A stretch of 64,000 nt of DNA from an uncultured Eubacteriales bacterium (GTDB lineage: Bacteria > Bacillota > Clostridia > Oscillospirales > Acutalibacteraceae): NCBI GenBank assembly GCA_934454655.1, contig CAKSFK010000001.1:59298-123297 (forward strand), in the 5' to 3' direction. The notes under the pieces were generated by a model. The model searched no databases. It was not told where the DNA came from and was given only the letters and a program-made list of their open reading frames with translations. Shown here piece after piece: positions 7,932 through 19,081 of the stretch. Within the stretch, counting starts at the first letter, position 1, and each line of letters starts with the position of its first letter. A program made the translations under genes and the position numbers.

Positions 7932-9458
7932 TTACTCGCTCCAGTACTTTTTGTCAAGTGTTCTGAACGAAATTGCCGCAAAAATATGCTCTTTTTTTAT
8001 AATTTCACTGCCGTCAAGGTCCGCAACCGTTCGCGCGACCTTTAAAATCCTGTCATAAGCGCGCGCGGACATACCGAGCCGTTCAAACGAAAGCTGTAAA
8101 TACATCTGCGCGTCGGAATCCGTAACGCAGTATTTTTTAAGCATTGAGGGCGTCAGTCTTGCGTTACAGGTAACGCCCGTGCCGGCGTAGCGCTCGTTCT
8201 GCATTTTGCGTGCCTTATTTACCCTTTCCCTTATAATGGCGGAGGACTCCTCCCCGGCGGAGGAGTTAAGCTCGTCATAATTAACGGGCGGCACTTCAAC
8301 GTGCAGGTCAATGCGGTCGAGCATCGGTCCCGATATTCGGCTTAAGTATTTATGCACCGCGTTCCCCGTGCAGACGCAGGGCCTTGTGGGGTGACCGAAA
8401 TAGCCGCAGGGGCAGGGGTTCATTGCCGCAACCAGCATTACCGAGCTTGGATATGTTACGGTGCCGGAAACCCGCGAGATCGTAACCTTTCCGTCCTCCA
8501 GCGGCTGGCGCAGCGCCTCCATAACGTCGCGCCTGAACTCGGGCAGTTCATCCAAAAACAGAACCCCGCCGTGCGCCAGCGATATTTCCCCCGGGCGCGG
8601 CACGCTTCCGCCGCCGGTTATTCCCGCAACCGAAACGGTGTGGTGCGGCGAACGGAACGGACGAACCCTTACAAACGGGTTGTCACGGCTTAACAGACCG
8701 GCTATGGAGTGAATTTTTGTGGTTTCAATCGATTCCTCAAAGGTCATTTCGGGCAATATTGTGGGCAGACGCTTTGCAAGCATACTCTTACCCGCTCCCG
8801 GAGGCCCTATAAGCAAAATGTTGTGTCCGCCCGCGGCGGCAACCTCCAGCGCCTTTTTTGCCGCATACTGACCCTTCACCTCGCTGAAATCCACGCCGTA
8901 GCAGAGCGCGGAGGACGATATTTCGGTTTTCGGGGATACCTCCATCAGCTTTTCGCCCTTTATGTGGCTTATAAGCTGTTCCACATCGGAAACGCCGTAG
9001 ACCGAAATGCCGTCGATAACGGCGGCTTCGGCGGCGTTATCGACGGGGACAAACACATTCTTTATTCCGTGGTTGCGCGCTGTAATTGCAATTGCAATTA
9101 TTCCGCCTGCAGGGCGAACCTTGCCGTCCAGCGACAGCTCGCCCACGAAAACACTGTCGGACAGATCGGCTTTAAGCTGTCCCGACGCCTCCAATATTGA
9201 AATCAGCACCGGCAGATCATAAATAGAGCCTTCTTTTTTTAAGTCTGCGGGGGCAAGGTTTATTGTTATTCTCCCCGTGGGAAAGCGGTAGCCGCTGTTT
9301 TTTACCGCGGCGCGCACGCGGTCGCGCGATTCCTTAACGGCGGTATCGGGCAGACCCACAATATCAAAAGCGGGCAGACCTGTTGAAACATCAGCCTCAA
9401 CCTCTATCATATAAGAATCAATACCGAACAAGCCGATGCTTTTAAGCCTTGAAAACAA
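7932..9458 (-). CDS. comM: YifB/ComM-family Mg-chelatase-like AAA+ ATPase
   Basis: 508 residues, the normal family length. The N-terminal domain is the subunit ChlI-like fold (about 20-145). The AAA+ core has Walker A GPPGAGKS (about 217-224) and Walker B LFLDELPEF. The C-terminal lid region carries the family segment NARLTPSML. ComM is a helicase that promotes branch migration of incoming DNA in natural transformation in Gram-negatives; its role in Clostridia is not established. The start is a TTG (MFSRLKSIGLFGIDSYMIE fits the family) after a GGGGG site, behind a promoter at 9497-9525. Confidence 0.93.
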   Translation of the reverse strand: MFSRLKSIGLFGIDSYMIEVEADVSTGLPAFDIVGLPDTAVKESRDRVRAAVKNSGYRFPTGRITINLAPADLKKEGSIYDLPVLISILEASGQLKADLSDSVFVGELSLDGKVRPAGGIIAIAITARNHGIKNVFVPVDNAAEAAVIDGISVYGVSDVEQLISHIKGEKLMEVSPKTEISSSALCYGVDFSEVKGQYAAKKALEVAAAGGHNILLIGPPGAGKSMLAKRLPTILPEMTFEESIETTKIHSIAGLLSRDNPFVRVRPFRSPHHTVSVAGITGGGSVPRPGEISLAHGGVLFLDELPEFRRDVMEALRQPLEDGKVTISRVSGTVTYPSSVMLVAAMNPCPCGYFGHPTRPCVCTGNAVHKYLSRISGPMLDRIDLHVEVPPVNYDELNSSAGEESSAIIRERVNKARKMQNERYAGTGVTCNARLTPSMLKKYCVTDSDAQMYLQLSFERLGMSARAYDRILKVARTVADLDGSEIIKKEHIFAAISFRTLDKKYWSE

Positions 9459-9496
9459 ACCGCCGCCCCCTTTTTATCTAAAATAACATTTTTAAC

Positions 9497-9525
9497 ATTA
9501 TATACCTATATTTCCCAAAAATCAA
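9497..9525 (-). promoter_or_regulatory. promoter of comM
   Basis: Minus strand: TTGATT (9520-9525), 17-base spacer, TATAAT (9497-9502). Confidence 0.6.
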
Positions 9526-9531
9526 CACCCG

Positions 9532-9996
9532 TTACACGGTAATCTTCGCAAAACCCGCCCCTATAAGCTCCGCCAGCCTTTCGGGAGAAACCCTCACCTG
9601 AAAGCCCACCTTGCCCGCACTTACGTAAAATTCGTCAAGCTTTTCGGCGCTTTCGTCTATCACGGTTTTAAATTTCTTTTTCATTCCGACGGGCGAACAA
9701 CCGCCGTGGATATAGCCCGTAAGCGGCAAAAGCTCCTTTTGCTTAAGCATTGAAACCGATTTCACGCCCACCGCACGTGCCGCCGCCTTAAGGTCAAGCG
9801 TTTCGGCAACGGGAATTACAAACACAAAATGCTCCTTATTGCCCGATTCGGTAACAAGCGTTTTAAAAACCTTTTTTTCGTCCTCGCCCAAAACCTCGGC
9901 AATTTTAACCCCCTCGGTAAGCTCGGGTGAATAGCTGAACGGTTCGTATTCTATCTTTTCCTTATCCAGCACGCGCATTACGTTTGTTTTAAGCAT
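9532..9996 (-). CDS. ybaK: YbaK/EbsC-family Cys-tRNA(Pro) deacylase
   Basis: 154-residue single-domain cytoplasmic trans-editing enzyme that hydrolyses mischarged Cys-tRNA(Pro). The family hallmarks are the early TLVTES segment, the Lys-rich LKQKELLPLTGYIHGGCSPVG loop with its GxxSP core, and a C-terminal VRVSPERLAELI. Its ATG overlaps the nagA stop by one base (TAATG), so it is the last gene of the MBOAT-DHHW-nagA-ybaK operon. YbaK genes often sit in unrelated operons, so position says little about function. Confidence 0.9.
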   Translation of the reverse strand: MLKTNVMRVLDKEKIEYEPFSYSPELTEGVKIAEVLGEDEKKVFKTLVTESGNKEHFVFVIPVAETLDLKAAARAVGVKSVSMLKQKELLPLTGYIHGGCSPVGMKKKFKTVIDESAEKLDEFYVSAGKVGFQVRVSPERLAELIGAGFAKITV

Positions 9997-11066
9997 TATT
10001 CAAACACTTCTCCGTTTATAATAACAGTTTTAATATTAATATCCTTGTCCACTATAAGCATATCGGCGTCAAAACCGGGCTTTATTTGTCCCTTGTTCAC
10101 ACCGAGCATTTCCGCGGGGGTGCGGCTTGCCATTCTTACCGCGTCCTCAAACGGTATTCCGAATCCTACCGCCGTCTTAACGCAGTCAAGCAATGTTGCG
10201 CTGCTGCCCGCAATCGTGCCGTCACCAAGGCGCGCCGCGCCGTTTTTAAGGAACACCTTAAGCCCGCCCGATTCATACTCGCCGTCGGGCAGACCCGCGC
10301 TTCTGATGCTGTCGCTTATAAGGGTAAGGCGGTCGGGTCCGAACATTTTGTAGGTGGCAAGCACCACGGGGCGCGACACGTGAAAGCCATCGCATATAAG
10401 CTGTGCGTAAATATGATTTACAAACCCTGCCCCTATGGGTCCCGGGTTGCGGTGGTGGAACGGCGGCATTGCGTTATAGATATGCGTAAGGCAACTCGCG
10501 CCGTTTTTTACAGCCTCGTCCGCCGTTTCAAAATCGCAGTCGGTGTGTCCTATGGATACAACACATTCGGGAGTTACGGATTTTATGAACTCCATACTGC
10601 CCGGTTTTTCCGGGGCAACGGTTACCATTTTAACGTTTTTAAAACGGGAAAATTCCTTTACCGACGGGTTTTTTATAAACTTTTCATTCTGCGCGCCCTT
10701 GTGTTTTTCGGAAATATACGGTCCCTCAAAATGAAAGCCCAGAATCTGCGCTCCCGCAAAATCGGTTTTGGCATTTGTAACCTTTAAAAGGCTGTCATAC
10801 CCCATTGTCATAGTGGTGGGCAGAAACGATGTTGTGCCGTGCTGTGCGTAAAAGCGGCACATCGGCTCAAAGTCTGCGTCCATTGTGTCCATTCCTATGC
10901 AGCCGTGGGTATGCACATCAATAAGTCCCGGGATAAGTCGGTTCCCCTCGGCGTCAATATCGCCGCATGAACGGTTTTCCTCAACCGCCGCAATCTTGCC
11001 GTCCTTTGTTAAAACCGTTTTAAGTTCTCCATTTACCAATGCATTGTAAATAACCGTAATAAACAC
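9996..11066 (-). CDS. nagA: N-acetylglucosamine-6-phosphate deacetylase
   Basis: Amidohydrolase-fold enzyme of 356 residues that converts GlcNAc-6-P to GlcN-6-P and acetate in amino-sugar recycling. Visible metal and active-site motifs are DVHTHGCIGMDT (HxH), HFEGPYI with its metal Glu, SIGHTDCD, THIYNAMPPFHHR, and the catalytic Asp in LISDSI. No nagB is in the window. It lies 3 bases after the DHHW gene, so GlcNAc deacetylation is genetically tied here to a surface O-acylation pair, which is unusual. Confidence 0.95.
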   Translation of the reverse strand: MFITVIYNALVNGELKTVLTKDGKIAAVEENRSCGDIDAEGNRLIPGLIDVHTHGCIGMDTMDADFEPMCRFYAQHGTTSFLPTTMTMGYDSLLKVTNAKTDFAGAQILGFHFEGPYISEKHKGAQNEKFIKNPSVKEFSRFKNVKMVTVAPEKPGSMEFIKSVTPECVVSIGHTDCDFETADEAVKNGASCLTHIYNAMPPFHHRNPGPIGAGFVNHIYAQLICDGFHVSRPVVLATYKMFGPDRLTLISDSIRSAGLPDGEYESGGLKVFLKNGAARLGDGTIAGSSATLLDCVKTAVGFGIPFEDAVRMASRTPAEMLGVNKGQIKPGFDADMLIVDKDINIKTVIINGEVFE

Positions 11067-11069
11067 TCC

Positions 11070-12491
11070 TTAGCGTACAAATCCGTCAATCGCCGCAACA
11101 AGAGCTTTGTTTCTTGTTGCGGAAATATTGTTAAGAAAAATCACGTCGCCCGCGCCCGTTTCGGCGCAAAGCTGAACCAGTCCCCTTTGGTCTATCCGCG
11201 AAAAATACCGATAATCCACAACGTACAGCGTTCCGTAATGCGGCACTAAAAACGGGGCAAAGGCATTGCCGTACGATTCTTTTACCAAAATGCAGGCAGA
11301 GCCGTCCGTCACGGCGGGGTTTCTTATAACTTCAAGAGGTCTGTCGCCCTTTAAAAACGTCAGATATTTTGAGGACTGCGAGGCGGTGCTCATATCCGAT
11401 ATTATTTCACCCGCGCGCACACTGCCGTCGATATAGTGTATTTCCGCCTCGTTTGTTTCGGGCGGCACATATGCGTACACCGTATCGGGATTGGCGGCAA
11501 GCCCCGGCAGTTTTCCGCTTGAGGTGTAAAAAGAGCCGAGATAGCCCGGAAATTCCCTTACGCCGAAATACCCGAGTTCCTTTGCCGTAACGCCCTTTGA
11601 GCGCGCAAATTCCGAATACGCATAGTACGCGCCGAGGGCGGTCCAGTGATGGTCGGTTCTGAAATAGATATATTCGTTTCGGCGCGATTTAAGGGTGTCA
11701 TAAACCGGTACGGTTTTAACGCCGGGCATACAGGAATACATATATTCCGTCGCTTTTTTCTGGTCGGAGGTGTTTATTCCCGCCGCAATGTCGTCCGGCG
11801 CGCAGATGCCCATACTGTTGGGCGCGATAATATCGTAAACCTCGGCTTTCCCCGCAAGCAGTGCGGCGGCGCGGCTTACCGCGGCGGCGTAGCTGTCCGC
11901 CGTACCCCTTACGAAATTGTAGTATTCGTATGCGGTGTCGCCGTTTATAAGCAGTGCGCCCAATGTTTGTGTTTTTTGTGTGTTTTGGGGCGTTTCGGTC
12001 GTCGGGGTTTTGCTTTCCGTGCTGTCCTGCGACGTTTCGGCACCCGAAGCGGCGCCTTGCGCGGAGGACGCGGCATCGGCAGAAGCGGAGCTTTCGGTCT
12101 GCGGTTTTTGGGGAATTTCGTCCCCTTTTTCAACCGTTCCGTGAATTTTAACCTTTGTCTTGCCGTATATAAGGCTCATCCGCGCGTTTAAATCGGTAAA
12201 TTTGTCCCTTAACGGAAAGGTATCGGAATACCAACCGGATATGCCGTCAAAAAAGTCACCCGACAGGAATGACGACACCGTGAATCGGGGGAATTTTTTA
12301 AGCTCCCTCTTTTCGGACTCGGAATATTTGGGTCTGAGCGGAATTATAAGGGCTGAAACAAAGAAAAAACCGAACAGCAGAACCAAAAATCTTACATATA
12401 TTATGTTAACCGTTCTGATTATTCTGCCGTTTTTAAGAATTTCTCTTTTTTCCTGTTCTTCGCTGTTTTGAATTTCAATATTTTCTTCCAT
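11070..12491 (-). CDS. DHHW-family protein, AlgX/AlgJ-like partner of an O-acyltransferase
   Basis: 473 residues with an N-terminal cytosolic tail, one membrane helix (about 28-50), a Ser/Thr/Ala/Gln-rich linker (about 125-175) and an extracytoplasmic SGNH-like domain carrying the name-giving motif in YFRTDHHWTALGAY (about 275-290) plus a KESYGNAFAPF segment. Proteins of this type work with MBOAT transporters to place acetyl groups on exported polysaccharides (as AlgJ/AlgX with AlgI). It is 11 bases after the MBOAT gene. The acceptor polymer is not evident: no polysaccharide synthase is nearby. Confidence 0.9.
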   Translation of the reverse strand: MEENIEIQNSEEQEKREILKNGRIIRTVNIIYVRFLVLLFGFFFVSALIIPLRPKYSESEKRELKKFPRFTVSSFLSGDFFDGISGWYSDTFPLRDKFTDLNARMSLIYGKTKVKIHGTVEKGDEIPQKPQTESSASADAASSAQGAASGAETSQDSTESKTPTTETPQNTQKTQTLGALLINGDTAYEYYNFVRGTADSYAAAVSRAAALLAGKAEVYDIIAPNSMGICAPDDIAAGINTSDQKKATEYMYSCMPGVKTVPVYDTLKSRRNEYIYFRTDHHWTALGAYYAYSEFARSKGVTAKELGYFGVREFPGYLGSFYTSSGKLPGLAANPDTVYAYVPPETNEAEIHYIDGSVRAGEIISDMSTASQSSKYLTFLKGDRPLEVIRNPAVTDGSACILVKESYGNAFAPFLVPHYGTLYVVDYRYFSRIDQRGLVQLCAETGAGDVIFLNNISATRNKALVAAIDGFVR

Positions 12492-12502
12492 ACAAATAAC
12501 CC

Positions 12503-13945
12503 CTAAAATCTGAAATACAAAAACGGATTGTATGTGTTGCCGACAAGCGCCGCGGTTGAAAAAATTATAAGCAGTGCGGGCAGTGTAAGCTGTAGGGCCG
12601 AATACAGCGCCAGCGCCTTGCCCGAGCGCAGGGCGGTGTATTTTATTTTTTCGCTTATTTTCTTCACAAGCGGCGTTGAAGCAACTATTCCCACCGCCAG
12701 AACACCGATGTAGCTTTTAACGGTGGTAAGGGTTTCAAAATCGGAAAATTTGTTGCCGTTCGCGCCGAACATTCCCTTTAAAACGCACCATATATCGCCC
12801 GTGTTTTCAAATTTGAAAAGCACCCACCCGAAGAAAATAACAACCAAAAGGTACACGTGGGATGCCGCGCGGTTACGCTTAAGAAGTTTGCCGAGGAAAA
12901 GCTTTTCGAGCGATATAAACACAAAAAAATACAGTCCCCACAGCACAAAATTCCAGGACGCGCCGTGCCACAGACCCGTAAGCGCCCACACAATAAGCAG
13001 GTTGAGCACCGTTCTTAGTCCGCCGCGGCGGTTTCCGCCCATAGGTATGTAAAGGTAATCTCTGAAAAAACTGCCGAGCGTTATGTGCCAGCGGCGCCAG
13101 AAATCGCTTACCGAGCGCGCCGTGTAGGGGTAATTGAAGTTTTCGGTATAGTGAATACCTATCATACGCCCCATACCTATTGCCATATCCGAATAAGCGG
13201 AGAAATCGGTGTATATCTGAATTGCAAAGGCAAGCATACCCACCCAAAGTGACACCACACTGCGCGAAGTCAGCACCGACATATCGCCGCCGTCCGCCGC
13301 CAAAAGGCTGTCCGCCACAGCGGCGCAGGTGTTTGCGATCAGGGCTTTTTTCGCAAGACCCACCGAAAAGCGGTTAAGCCCCTCGGCAATATCGCCGTAG
13401 CCCGCACGGCGGTTTTCAAGCTCCGCCGCAATGTCCTTGTATCTTACAATAGGTCCCGCGACGCACTGGTGGAACATACTCACATAAAGCAGCAGTGTTT
13501 TAAAGCTGCGCTGTGCGCGCGCATCCGACCTGTATACGTCCACACAGTAGGTTATAAGCTGAAAGGTGTAGAACGAAATTCCGATAGGCAGAATTATGTT
13601 GGGAATACTTTTCGGGAATCCGCTTATAAGCCGCAGGTTTTGCAGGAAGAACGTTCCGTATTTGAAAATCCCCAAAAGCAGCAGATCGGCTGTTACGGCA
13701 AGCGCCAAAAACAGCCTTGATTTTTTTCTGTTTTTTCTGTTTAGGGCAATGTGCAGCGACAAATACCAGTCGATAAACGTCATACCGACCAACAGTATTA
13801 TGTAAACCGGCTCTCCCCAGGCATAGAATATGAGCGAGAACACCAGCATAACCGTGTTCTTCTGCTTTATGTCCCTTGCGATAAAATACGCAATCAGGTT
13901 AAGCGGCAGAAACAGGTACAAAAATATTAAACTTGAAAACACCAT
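12503..13945 (-). CDS. MBOAT-family O-acyltransferase, AlgI/DltB-like
   Basis: Polytopic membrane protein of 480 residues that should pass an acyl (usually acetyl) group across the membrane. It shows about 11 hydrophobic segments, the family signature around the catalytic His (WHGASWNFVLWG), and the upstream FWRRWHITLGSFFRDYLYIPMGGNR block. The start at 13945 (MVFSSLIFLYLF) is chosen; the longer reading from 14056 begins in a decayed MITE fragment and lacks family resemblance. It is first in an operon with the DHHW gene, nagA and ybaK. Confidence 0.95.
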   Translation of the reverse strand: MVFSSLIFLYLFLPLNLIAYFIARDIKQKNTVMLVFSLIFYAWGEPVYIILLVGMTFIDWYLSLHIALNRKNRKKSRLFLALAVTADLLLLGIFKYGTFFLQNLRLISGFPKSIPNIILPIGISFYTFQLITYCVDVYRSDARAQRSFKTLLLYVSMFHQCVAGPIVRYKDIAAELENRRAGYGDIAEGLNRFSVGLAKKALIANTCAAVADSLLAADGGDMSVLTSRSVVSLWVGMLAFAIQIYTDFSAYSDMAIGMGRMIGIHYTENFNYPYTARSVSDFWRRWHITLGSFFRDYLYIPMGGNRRGGLRTVLNLLIVWALTGLWHGASWNFVLWGLYFFVFISLEKLFLGKLLKRNRAASHVYLLVVIFFGWVLFKFENTGDIWCVLKGMFGANGNKFSDFETLTTVKSYIGVLAVGIVASTPLVKKISEKIKYTALRSGKALALYSALQLTLPALLIIFSTAALVGNTYNPFLYFRF

Positions 13946-13960
13946 AAATAACACACCCGT

Positions 13961-14025
13961 AAGATCCGAATCCGTTTTTCGGGCGCGGATTTCTCGCGTT
14001 GCCGCATTATAATATCCGCAAGGCG
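13961..14025. mobile_element. decayed MITE fragment upstream of MBOAT gene
   Basis: About 65 bases match one half of MITE A/B (ATCCGAA...GCGGATTTCTCGCGTTGCCGC). Only one end is present. It lies in the leader of the MBOAT operon and creates a false N-terminal extension of that gene. A TATAAT on the minus strand at 14055-14060 is a possible -10 box just upstream. Confidence 0.65.
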
Positions 14026-14104
14026 AACAGAACCTGTCGCTCCCGACGTTTAACATTATACTTTATCCCGGCACAATTTAAAACAACAAATAGGTTACAA
14101 ATTA

Positions 14105-15250
14105 TTACGTTTTGTTTTCTTCCGTTCCCGCGGACAGTTTTATTCCGTTTACCTCAAAACAGCTGTCGGCACGTATTAAAAGATAATTTACGCCGTCGAT
14201 AACCGTTGTTTTAATAAGCTCGTCGCGTTCGGGGTTTATTTTAACCGTAACGTCGTCGGTTTTAATTTCAAGCTTTTTCGTGTCCACAATATTGGCAGGC
14301 GAAAGCCTTGCCTCGGCACCGAAGGCGCGGTCGTATTCTTCTTTAAACGCGCCTATGCGTTCGCTTTTAACATCGCAGTCCATGAGAATCCCCGAAATAT
14401 CGTCCCTTGAAAGGGTGAGCGGCTCGGTTTCGCGGTTTTCCTTATGCTCTGTTACCATATCGTCAACCCTGCCGCGCACCGCCTTTATTGTTTCAAGCGT
14501 GCAGTCATCCTCAAGACTGCGGCTTAAAACCCCGTCAAAGCTGTCCTTTTGCTGTGCCGCTGGCATGGGCATACCTGTGCCGAAGAGCCTTTCGGCAATA
14601 TCCGAATAATCGGCGGAAATATTTTTCTCATAAAATAAGGCGTTGTAAATGTTGCCGCACCTGTCGTCAAACGCGGGGAACATAAAGCCTATATCGGGCG
14701 CTCCGACAACCGAATTTGCCGCCAGATTTTTAAAGCTGTTGTTCTCGGTCATAAAGCTTAAAAGCGGCTTTGTAAGTTTGATAGGGCAAACACAGCACAC
14801 AAAATATCTGAACTGCTCACCCGATTCATCGCCCTTAAAACCGTCCTTTGTGTATGTAAATACGTCATAACATTCGTGCGCCAGCAGGATAAGAAAACTG
14901 CCTTCGGACTTGTAGGCGGAAATAATATCTCCGTAAAGCGCGCTTATGCTCTCCTCGTCGTTAAGGGCGCTGTCGCGCAGCTTTAAAAGGCGTTTATGCC
15001 TGTCCCCGCCGAGCACCTCTTCGTTTGAAAACTCAATATCAACCAAATTACGGTTAATTCCGCCCGAAAGCGTTTTTTTAAGCACCGCAAGCAGTGCGTC
15101 CGCCTCATCCGGGGTAAGGGTTGCAAGCGGCTGTGAAAATTCGCCTATTATCTCGCCCGAGGCGCTCACGCAGCACCCTCTTACACTGCTTATATTTGTA
15201 CGCTGACTGTTAAATCTGCGTCTTATTTCCGCAACTTCTTTTTCGTTCAT
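14105..15250 (-). CDS. DUF4317 family protein
   Basis: 381-residue soluble protein without signal or membrane segments. The N-terminus MNEKEVAEIRRRFN and the block CYDVFTYTKDGFKGDESGE are characteristic of the DUF4317 family, which is widespread in Clostridia and has no assigned function. It is monocistronic, with its own promoter at 15280-15308, and is separated from dnaJ by a terminator. Confidence 0.88.
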   Translation of the reverse strand: MNEKEVAEIRRRFNSQRTNISSVRGCCVSASGEIIGEFSQPLATLTPDEADALLAVLKKTLSGGINRNLVDIEFSNEEVLGGDRHKRLLKLRDSALNDEESISALYGDIISAYKSEGSFLILLAHECYDVFTYTKDGFKGDESGEQFRYFVCCVCPIKLTKPLLSFMTENNSFKNLAANSVVGAPDIGFMFPAFDDRCGNIYNALFYEKNISADYSDIAERLFGTGMPMPAAQQKDSFDGVLSRSLEDDCTLETIKAVRGRVDDMVTEHKENRETEPLTLSRDDISGILMDCDVKSERIGAFKEEYDRAFGAEARLSPANIVDTKKLEIKTDDVTVKINPERDELIKTTVIDGVNYLLIRADSCFEVNGIKLSAGTEENKT

Positions 15251-15279
15251 AATTTAAACCTCGCAATTAATATGTTAAC

Positions 15280-15308
15280 ATTATACCGCCGCCGAAAGCT
15301 TTTTTCAA
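15280..15308 (-). promoter_or_regulatory. promoter of the DUF4317 gene
   Basis: Minus strand: TTGAAA (15303-15308), 17-base spacer, TATAAT (15280-15285). Confidence 0.7.
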
Positions 15309-15325
15309 CGGTATAATTTGAAAGC

Positions 15326-15372
15326 ACAAAAAAGGCTGTACGGATTCGTTTGATCCCGAGGTCCGTACAGCC
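15326..15372 (-). terminator. terminator of the hrcA-dnaJ operon
   Basis: Minus strand: GGCTGTACGGA (15362-15372) pairs with TCCGTACAGCC (15334-15344), followed by TTTTTTG. Confidence 0.92.
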
Positions 15373-15386
15373 CTGTCTTAAATTTG

Positions 15387-16547
15387 TTACTCGTTAAAAA
15401 AGTCCTTTATTTTATCGGTAAAGCTTTTGCGCTTTTTGTAATTTTTCTCGCCGCAAAGGTTTTCGAACTCTTTAAGCTTATCTTTTTGCGCCTTTGTAAG
15501 GTCCTTAGGCACTTCCACAACCACCTTTACGTACTGGTCGCCCTTGCCCGCGTAATTAAGGCGCTGTATGCCCTTTCCTCTCAGCTTGAACTCATCGCCC
15601 GGCTGAGTGCCTTCGTGTATGTTAAGCTTAACCTTTCCGTCAAGCGTGGGTACAATGACCTCCGCGCCCAAAGCCGCCTGTGTAAAGGTTATGGGTATCT
15701 CGCAGTAAACGTCGTAACCGTCGCGCTCAAATATCGGGTGCGGGCGGACGTTTACGTTAATACGAAGATCTCCCGAAGGTCCGCCGTTTGCGCCCGCGTC
15801 GCCGCCGCCGCGAACGTTTATCACCTGTCCGTCGTCAATGCCCGCGGGAATGTCCACCGTCTGTTCAACCGTATGCCTTATTCTGCCCTTTCCCGCGCAG
15901 ACGCGGCAGGGCTTATCGATTATTTTGCCCGAACCGTGGCAGTTATCGCAGACCTTTTGCGTCTGCATTACGCCGAACGGCGTGCGCTGGGTTGCCGATA
16001 CCTGACCGCTGCCGTGGCAAACGGGGCAGGTTTTGGCGGTTGTTCCCTTTTCGGCGCCCGAACCGCCGCATTCCTTGCAGTTTTCGATTTTTGTAACCTT
16101 TACGGTCTTGCGGCAGCCCTTTGCCGCCTCTTCAAACGAAAGGTTGACCGCCGCCGCGGTATCGTTTCCGCGCCTCGGGGCATTCGGATTGGCACGCCTG
16201 CTGCCGCCGCCGAAACCGCCGCCGAAAAACGAATTGAATATATCGCCGAGGTCGCCGAAATCGCCGGTAAATCCGCCGCCGTAAGCACCGCCGCCCGCGC
16301 CCGCGCCGAAATTGGGGTCTACCCCCGCGTGACCGAACTGGTCGTAACGCGCGCGCTTTTCCTTGTCGGAAAGCACCTCGTAGGCTTCGTTTACCTCTTT
16401 AAATTTCTGCTCGGCTTCCTTGTTTCCGGGGTTTAAGTCGGGGTGATACTTTTTAGCCATTTTGCGGTAGGCTTTTTTAAGTTCGTCGTCCGATACCGAT
16501 TTATCAACGCCGAGAACCTCGTAATAATCTCTTTTTTCTTCAGCCAA
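15387..16547 (-). CDS. dnaJ: chaperone DnaJ (Hsp40)
   Basis: 386-residue type I J-protein that delivers unfolded clients to DnaK and stimulates its ATPase. In order: J-domain (1-70, HPD in KYHPDLN), a Gly/Phe-rich linker (about 75-125), four CxxCxGxG zinc repeats ([32 protein letters not shown]), and the C-terminal substrate-binding domain. Last gene of the class I heat-shock operon; a perfect 12-bp hairpin (16577-16608) precedes it. Confidence 0.98.
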   Translation of the reverse strand: MAEEKRDYYEVLGVDKSVSDDELKKAYRKMAKKYHPDLNPGNKEAEQKFKEVNEAYEVLSDKEKRARYDQFGHAGVDPNFGAGAGGGAYGGGFTGDFGDLGDIFNSFFGGGFGGGSRRANPNAPRRGNDTAAAVNLSFEEAAKGCRKTVKVTKIENCKECGGSGAEKGTTAKTCPVCHGSGQVSATQRTPFGVMQTQKVCDNCHGSGKIIDKPCRVCAGKGRIRHTVEQTVDIPAGIDDGQVINVRGGGDAGANGGPSGDLRINVNVRPHPIFERDGYDVYCEIPITFTQAALGAEVIVPTLDGKVKLNIHEGTQPGDEFKLRGKGIQRLNYAGKGDQYVKVVVEVPKDLTKAQKDKLKEFENLCGEKNYKKRKSFTDKIKDFFNE

Positions 16548-16576
16548 AGTAATTTCTCCTACAACTTTAATATGTC

Positions 16577-16608
16577 AAATCAATCCGGTTTTTACGCCGG
16601 ATTGATTT
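16577..16608 (-). other. dnaK-dnaJ intercistronic hairpin
   Basis: Perfect 12-bp inverted repeat (AAATCAATCCGG with CCGGATTGATTT), 8-base loop. On the minus strand it lacks a following T-run, so it may protect the upstream mRNA 3' end or partly attenuate dnaJ rather than terminate fully. Confidence 0.7.
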
Positions 16609-16624
16609 TTAAGAAATAACCGAA

Positions 16625-18487
<1,863 letters not shown>

Positions 18488-18502
18488 TTAATAAACTTAA
18501 TT

Positions 18503-19078
18503 TTAATTTGCCACTTTAACCATTGCCGGTCTTATAACCGTATCTCCGGTTTTGTAGCCCTTTTGCAGAACCTCGGCAATTACGTTTTCGCCAAGCTCCC
18601 CGTCCTCGATATGCATTACCGCCTCGTGGAGCGTCGGGTCAAATGCGTCGCCCGGTTTTGCTATCTCGTCAATCTGAAGCTTTTCGGACAAAGCCTCAAA
18701 CTGCTTGATTATCATTTCAATGCCCTTTAAATAATCGGGGCTTTCTTTATCCGCCGCCGCCGCGCGCTCTATATTGTCTATTATCGGCAAAAGCTGCTTT
18801 ATAATTCCCGCTCTTGCATATTCGGCAATACCTGTTTTTTCGCGCTCGGTGCGTTTTTTGTAGTTATCAAATTCAGCCGCGGTGCGTAAAAGCAAATCGT
18901 TTTTCTTTTCAAGCTCTGCTTTAAGCTTTTCGGTTTCGCTTTCCTTTTTCGGCTTTTTATCTTTCCTGTGTTCCTTTTCGTTCTTTTCCGCTTCGGGCTT
19001 TAGTTCTTCCGCCTTTTCTTCCGCCGCGGTGTCCGCGTCGGTTTCGGCGGCTTTTTCTTTTTTGGTTTCTTCAGCCAC
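18503..19078 (-). CDS. grpE: nucleotide exchange factor GrpE
   Basis: 191 residues. A highly charged Lys/Glu-rich N-terminal part (1-60) precedes the long dimer helix and the beta domain with the family signature DEIAKPGDAFDPTLHEAVM and the end EVLQKGYKTGDTVIRPAMV. It releases ADP from DnaK. It lies 3 bases after hrcA and 33 bases before dnaK. Confidence 0.97.
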   Translation of the reverse strand: MAEETKKEKAAETDADTAAEEKAEELKPEAEKNEKEHRKDKKPKKESETEKLKAELEKKNDLLLRTAAEFDNYKKRTEREKTGIAEYARAGIIKQLLPIIDNIERAAAADKESPDYLKGIEMIIKQFEALSEKLQIDEIAKPGDAFDPTLHEAVMHIEDGELGENVIAEVLQKGYKTGDTVIRPAMVKVAN

Positions 19079-19081
19079 TGC

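Noticed and set aside
13946..14056. 37-residue N-terminal extension of the MBOAT protein
   Set aside because: The extension is encoded by a decayed MITE fragment and is not hydrophobic like family N-termini.
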